A stretch of DNA of 64,000 nucleotides. Origin: Himantopus leucocephalus. Lineage: Eukaryota > Chordata > Aves > Charadriiformes > Recurvirostridae. The stretch lies in NCBI GenBank assembly GCA_003993805.1, contig RSEF01000021.1, positions 2,273,704 through 2,337,703 on the forward strand, read 5' to 3'. Shown in pieces: positions 59,965 through 64,000 of the stretch. The translations under genes were made by a program, and so were the position numbers. Under the pieces are notes generated by a model. The model was not told the DNA's origin, did not search any database, and saw only the letters and a list, made by a program, of their open reading frames with translations. Each line of letters begins with the position of its first letter. Within the stretch, counting starts at the first letter, position 1.

Positions 59965-60400
59965 GTTGTGGTTTCCCAGGCTGACCTCCTGTACAACAAG
60001 ACTTCCCCAAATTAATTCCTGTTTGGTACACGCAGACCTTTCTGGAGGCATCCAACCTCAGTGTTTAAATTGTCAACAATAAACTTCCCAGTCACTGGCA
60101 AATTGTCCAACCCTGGAAACACTGTCCCGGGCAGTTTTTAAGAACACACTCAACAAACACCAGACAGAAACAGGTAAAGTTTCTGAAACAGGAAGATGTA
60201 TGAGGTGATCTTTCACATCACTGCTCCAATCCTGTTTTCTTTGATTCCTACTTTTTTTTNTTTTTTTTAATAAAGGCTGGTGTTAAATTGGGTGTTGTCA
60301 CACCTTTAGTCTATTGGATCAAATTATGCTGTCAGGTAAGTACTTTAAGATGGCATTCATGTCACCTTTTCACTTTCTCTTCATTAAACTAAACAGATTA
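59965..60400 (-). mobile_element. Ancient amniote-type CR1 LINE 3' fragment
   Basis: The plus strand preserves, in order, phrases of the reverse-complemented CR1 3' end known from turtles and crocodilians, as I recall them. These are GGCTGACCTCCTGTACAACA (59980-59999), 'acttccccaaattaattcctg', 'catccaacc...tttaaattgtcaa' and 'gtcacacctttagtctattggatc'. The last is 'atgtcacc...ctttctcttcattaaactaaacagattaagct', resembling 'aagtcacccc...ttctctttgttaagctaaatagattgagct'. Divergence is high, so insertion is old. There is an internal poly-T with an N at 60260. It is non-coding. Confidence 0.65.
60251..60268. repeat. Poly-T run with one ambiguous N
   Basis: A T homopolymer interrupted by a single N at 60260, within the old CR1 fragment. 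This is likely base-call or length uncertainty. Confidence 0.9.
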
Positions 60401-62600
60401 AGCTTCTGGAATAACAGCAAACTGTTTATTTCTGGGTTTATAGCTGCAAGTTTTCATTAGAAATTATGCATGCAGGTTTATGTTACAAAGCAACAAAATG
60501 TGTTTTGAGTTGTTCTTTTAGAAACCCATTTCTCAATGAAATCCAGCCCCTAATAATCAACGGAGAATGGCAAAGCAAGATGTATTATAACCCTTTTTAT
60601 TCAAATGTCTTAATGAAATTAAATTTGAAGATACTACAGTAGGGTCTTACCCACTGCTGTCGGCTGAAAGAGGGAAGAAGTGAACTGACTTTAAAATGAA
60701 ACAGGTTTCTCTTCTGACTGACTGAAAGTTACAGGATGTTGGTAGTGAACCAATTAAAACACATCTTAAAACGATAAATACAAACCAAATGTACATTATC
60801 AGCATGTTCAGCCTTTTGTTTCTTGGTTCTATTTTGTATCTGCTTATTGCAATCATATGTGTTTTGAAGGAAGGGGAAAATCAAATCATTTTAGGAAATA
60901 ATAAATAAAGAATTCGGCGGGGGAAACAAAGGAGGACTGCATTTATTCAAACATAAAATAAACCATGCCTTCAGAGAGCATGTTAAAAAAGAAGCCACAA
61001 TATTCATGGATCAGTGGAGCTCAGAACTATCTAGAAAATATCAAAAAATCTGTCTCGGTTGAAGACAGTAGCGCGGCATCTCTAGAATATTCTGCAGAGG
61101 GGAAGGAATGTGCTGCATAGATCCTCTCTGTCTGGATCGTCAGCGAAAGGTGCCCAGACACGGTCGCCAAGGAGTCGCCACCTTGCCTGCTCTGCCTTTC
61201 AGCCTCTCGTCTTGCTGGGACGGAGCAACTAAGCCTAAAGCAACGCGAATAGGTGCATATAAGCGATGTGCTTCCTCTTTTCCTTCCACAACAGAATCAC
61301 CTTCTGGCTTTCTGTTCCACACTTCTTTACCTCCCCTGAGATATCGCAGGTCCCTTTTCAGCCGGGTGCTGGGCTCACCAGCACCACACCTGCTGAGCAA
61401 TACCAGGATGCTCACCGGCTTTTCGTCTTCCCCAGACATTGGCTTCTTTAGATACATCTTGTCTGTCCCTACTATTTATTTAGTCATCTGCAATACTAGC
61501 AGCCTGCCTTCTGGCGTGTATAATGTATCTGTTTAACCCAGCATTAATCCTCGAATGCACCGAGAGGAGTTGTGTGAAATTAACAGTCTGAATTTTCACT
61601 ACTGTTTCCACAAGAATATTGACATTTTCACAAACACTTACAGGTTAGTGCTGGAAGAAAATTGTCATTTCTGTCATGCAGCAGTGTTCTACAGTTGCAA
61701 CGATCGGAATTAAGTATCTATGTGTATAGATACAAAACAAAATTACACCAACTACAGCCATTCGCTATTTTCACAGTAAAATATACATAGAGTCTAGAAG
61801 TGAAAACGTTTCACTTTTCACAAGTCCCACAAACCCAGATTTTTTTTCTACATTTTTTCTCCCCGGTTTTTGCTTTCCCAAGGCATGATTTATCTTTTTT
61901 TTTATTGATCTGTCCCCAGTCCCATACCCCAAGTGGATTCTTCTTAATGACAAAATATAGAAAGTTTGCACAATTTTTTCATTACTTGAGGCTGCAGGTA
62001 AGTAGCTGCACAGTCCTGTGCTTAGTGGAAGGAAGTATTGAAAATCTCCTTTGCTATTCCTCGTTTCACGGTTTATAACGTGATACTTATAAATACTTTG
62101 GTAGCAGATTAAGCTCCAGAGAAATGAAAACATTTAAAAAAGAGCACAAAGCCTGCAAGCGTCCAAATGAGGGACCAGAAACTCTGCCTTAAGCTCCAGG
62201 AGGGGGTTTATGAGATGTAGTGCCATGTGCCATACAATACAAGATAAACATCTGTTGTTATTTCAGTAAACCTAAATCAGATGTTAAGCTTTTTCTTCAG
62301 GGGGATAGTGGCACAAAGAAAGATTTCTTTTTTTTTTTCCTCTCTCCTTACCAAGGTGGCCATATCCTATGCCAGGAAGACTAGGAGAAGATTCTGGAGG
62401 GGACTTAAAAAAATACCATTAAAGCAATACAGCGGTGATAAAGCGACCTTTTGCGACCTTGTAACCCGAGGCCCTGAACCACGGATTTCTGCCCAGAAAG
62501 ACACTTATGAATAAGGAGGCCAATACTACCATACCAAGGATGAGTTACTACGTTCGCATACCGAAGAACAAATCCCAAACTGACTCCAATGGAAAGTTCT
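60401..62600. other. Non-genic DNA, nothing recognised
   Basis: Unique AT-leaning sequence. Frames of 142 codons or fewer (61108-61536, with an opposite-strand 105-codon frame) lack domains. A T-rich stretch at 61840-61918 ending in CCCCAG looks like a splice acceptor, but no exon follows that I can support. Confidence 0.5.
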
Positions 62601-62619
62601 TTATCGTTTTTGGCGGGCT

Positions 62620-63115
62620 TTGGATTAAGCCTTCCAGCGCCGCCAAGATGAGCACCCTGTGCTGGACCACTGCTCTGCAGTACCCTAAACGCGTGGAGAG
62701 AAATACTCAGAGCCCCGCGGTCAGCTTAAGACGTCACGAGCTTGCTAGGTCACTGTTCGAGGAAGGGTGCTCTGCTCCAGTTTCCATCAGTTCCGTGAGA
62801 AGTCTTCTTTTGGAGTTTCCAAATGGCAGATGCCCAGTTCCTAAAGGGCTATCCTTCGGGGGATAGCCCCCCCCGACACCAGCTAACCCCTGTGCAGAGT
62901 TTTCGTTCTTGCAAAGGGTTCAGAGCTCAGCGCCAGGGAAGCGCACCGGGCGCGCCGGGTGCGTTACAGGCGCCTGCTCCATCCCAGCGAGGGTACCACC
63001 GCCCTCTGCACCTCCTGCACCTCTGGGGGGGACAGGTCCCCCTCCACCCCAGCCATCTGCTTTGGCAATGATGAAATGCGCGCCCCGCGTCAGTCGCAGA
63101 AAGCGTAAGGGAGGT
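62620..63115. promoter_or_regulatory. CpG-rich patch
   Basis: CpG-dense sequence (GCGCCGCCAAG, CTAAACGCGTGG, CCCCGCGGTC, GCACCGGGCGCGCCGGG, GCGCGCCCCGCG). It is a weak CpG island. A frame from 62507 to 62866 contains an internal ATG at 62648 in a good initiation context (GCCGCCAAGATGA), which would give about 72 codons. The predicted product has no recognisable domain and I do not call it a gene. A 9-bp perfect hairpin with a TTCGGG loop sits at 62846-62869. Confidence 0.45.
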
Positions 63116-64000
63116 CACACGCTTGCTTACACAGAAGATGCATCAAAATAAGCTGGCGCTGCTTCGCCACTGTAAGCCCGTGCTGGTTTGCCATCAGTAA
63201 CATGCTTTGATTAAACAACATCAAATAGTTCAGTTTTATATGCGATATTCCACATTTTAAATTGTAAAGGATCAGTCTTAATTGCTAACTTTGACAGCTT
63301 GTCTACTTTTCTCATTACACGCTGTAAGCTGTGAGGTACAGCTCAGTTAATATTCCAAGCTGTTTCTGTTTTGAACATATTAAAAGGGACCTTACATCCA
63401 AAGCACCAGACAGCATATGGAGATCAGCTCGCCAAGCCTTAGGGTAAAACTGCGAGGGGTTATGCTGGACCACTGGAGATGTTGTAAAAAGGAAATTTTG
63501 CAAGGTAGAGTTCCAGGAGCTGTGCTTGCTTGTGTTTCTCTGCACAGTGGTTACCGGCAGCGCAAATGAACCATAGACCAAATGCAGAACTCCGGATAAA
63601 GTAACAGTAATCTGCTTTTGTGTCCAATTCCAGATGTATTTCTGTTCAGCTCTTAATTCAGAAATTTTGTGGCATAAAGCGATTTAACAATGCACTTTTA
63701 ATGACCCAATATATACATCTTTTGTTTCATTTTTATTTACCTTAGCAGCACACTAAAATGTAACCAGCATACTTCAGTTTTTTACATTATATTTTAATTA
63801 GTGTTTTTATATATGAAAGACAAAGACACTACTCAGTACAAACACACGTCTACTGTGCTGCATTTCCCTAGGCATATAATTTAATACCCAGAACACTGAG
63901 TCTCTCTCCATCAAAATTAATATTCCCTTGCTGGGTACCGGCCTTGGTCCATCTGGTAGCTGGGTTTGAGGATCTGCGTGAGGAGAGAACAATGTTTGTT
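63116..64000. other. Non-genic DNA, nothing recognised
   Basis: AT-rich unique sequence to the end of the window. Frames are 88 codons or shorter. Confidence 0.5.

Noticed and set aside
61840..61918. Polypyrimidine tract ending in CCCCAG that looks like a splice acceptor
   Set aside because: The downstream frame has no recognisable exon or donor-supported structure. Pyrimidine tracts of this kind occur by chance.
62846..62869. Perfect 9-bp hairpin with TTCGGG loop, resembling a bacterial terminator stem
   Set aside because: One or two such stems are expected by chance in 64 kb. There is no T-tract after it and the context is vertebrate DNA.
1..64000. CRISPR arrays, bacterial operons, prophage, LTR retroviruses, tRNA or rRNA genes
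   Set aside because: No direct-repeat arrays, dense long ORFs, paired LTRs, viral protein signatures or cloverleaf-type sequences were seen on either strand.

Overview
The window looks like bird nuclear DNA. The clearest evidence is a 5'-truncated CR1 LINE (54062-54333, minus strand), the typical avian retroposon. There is also a much older amniote-type CR1 (about 59965-60400), several MIR-like SINE relics, isolated CpG islands in AT-leaning DNA, and very few young repeats. A 100-N gap (16782-16881) and single Ns inside homopolymers (33369, 60260) mark it as draft assembly. I could not name the species or the locus.

I recognise no protein-coding gene, exon, tRNA, rRNA or other RNA gene. Nearly all open frames are short and have no protein-like composition. 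The two longest are 251 codons (explained by CpG-island composition) and 265 codons (34369-35166, anomalously long but poor in acidic residues). The window is best read as a gene desert or a very large intron. Several AT-rich blocks dense in TAAT, octamer or MEF2-type motifs could be distal regulatory elements. That reading is inference, because no alignment was possible.

Layout: 1-15.8 kb is quiet DNA with a candidate regulatory block at 2.15-2.6 kb, a short tandem duplication at 11.2 kb and a MIR relic at 13.5 kb. At 15.85-17.66 kb lies a CpG island interrupted by the gap, with a TAAT-rich block beside it. The contig end at the gap carries a perfect 43-bp inverted copy of sequence 538 bp upstream, which suggests an assembly fold-back or orientation error. 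From 17.7 to 29 kb there is a dimeric SINE-like relic at 19.8-20.1 kb and AT-rich candidate regulatory DNA at 25.9-26.4 and 28.0-28.95 kb. A second CpG island covers 29.04-29.72 kb. From 30 to 50 kb the DNA is unique, with the long open frame at 34.4-35.2 kb and candidate elements at 39.64-39.96, 41.2-41.4 and 44.4-44.9 kb. From 50 to 64 kb there is a paired MEF2-site block at 50.8 kb, a cluster of old retroposons (CR1 and MIRs) at 54-55.3 kb, a polypyrimidine block at 57.9-58.1 kb, the ancient CR1 at 60 kb and a CpG-rich patch at 62.6-63.1 kb.

I found no evidence of a novel gene system. The observations most worth checking are the inverted repeat at the gap, the CpG islands as possible promoters of unannotated transcripts, and the candidate conserved non-coding blocks.
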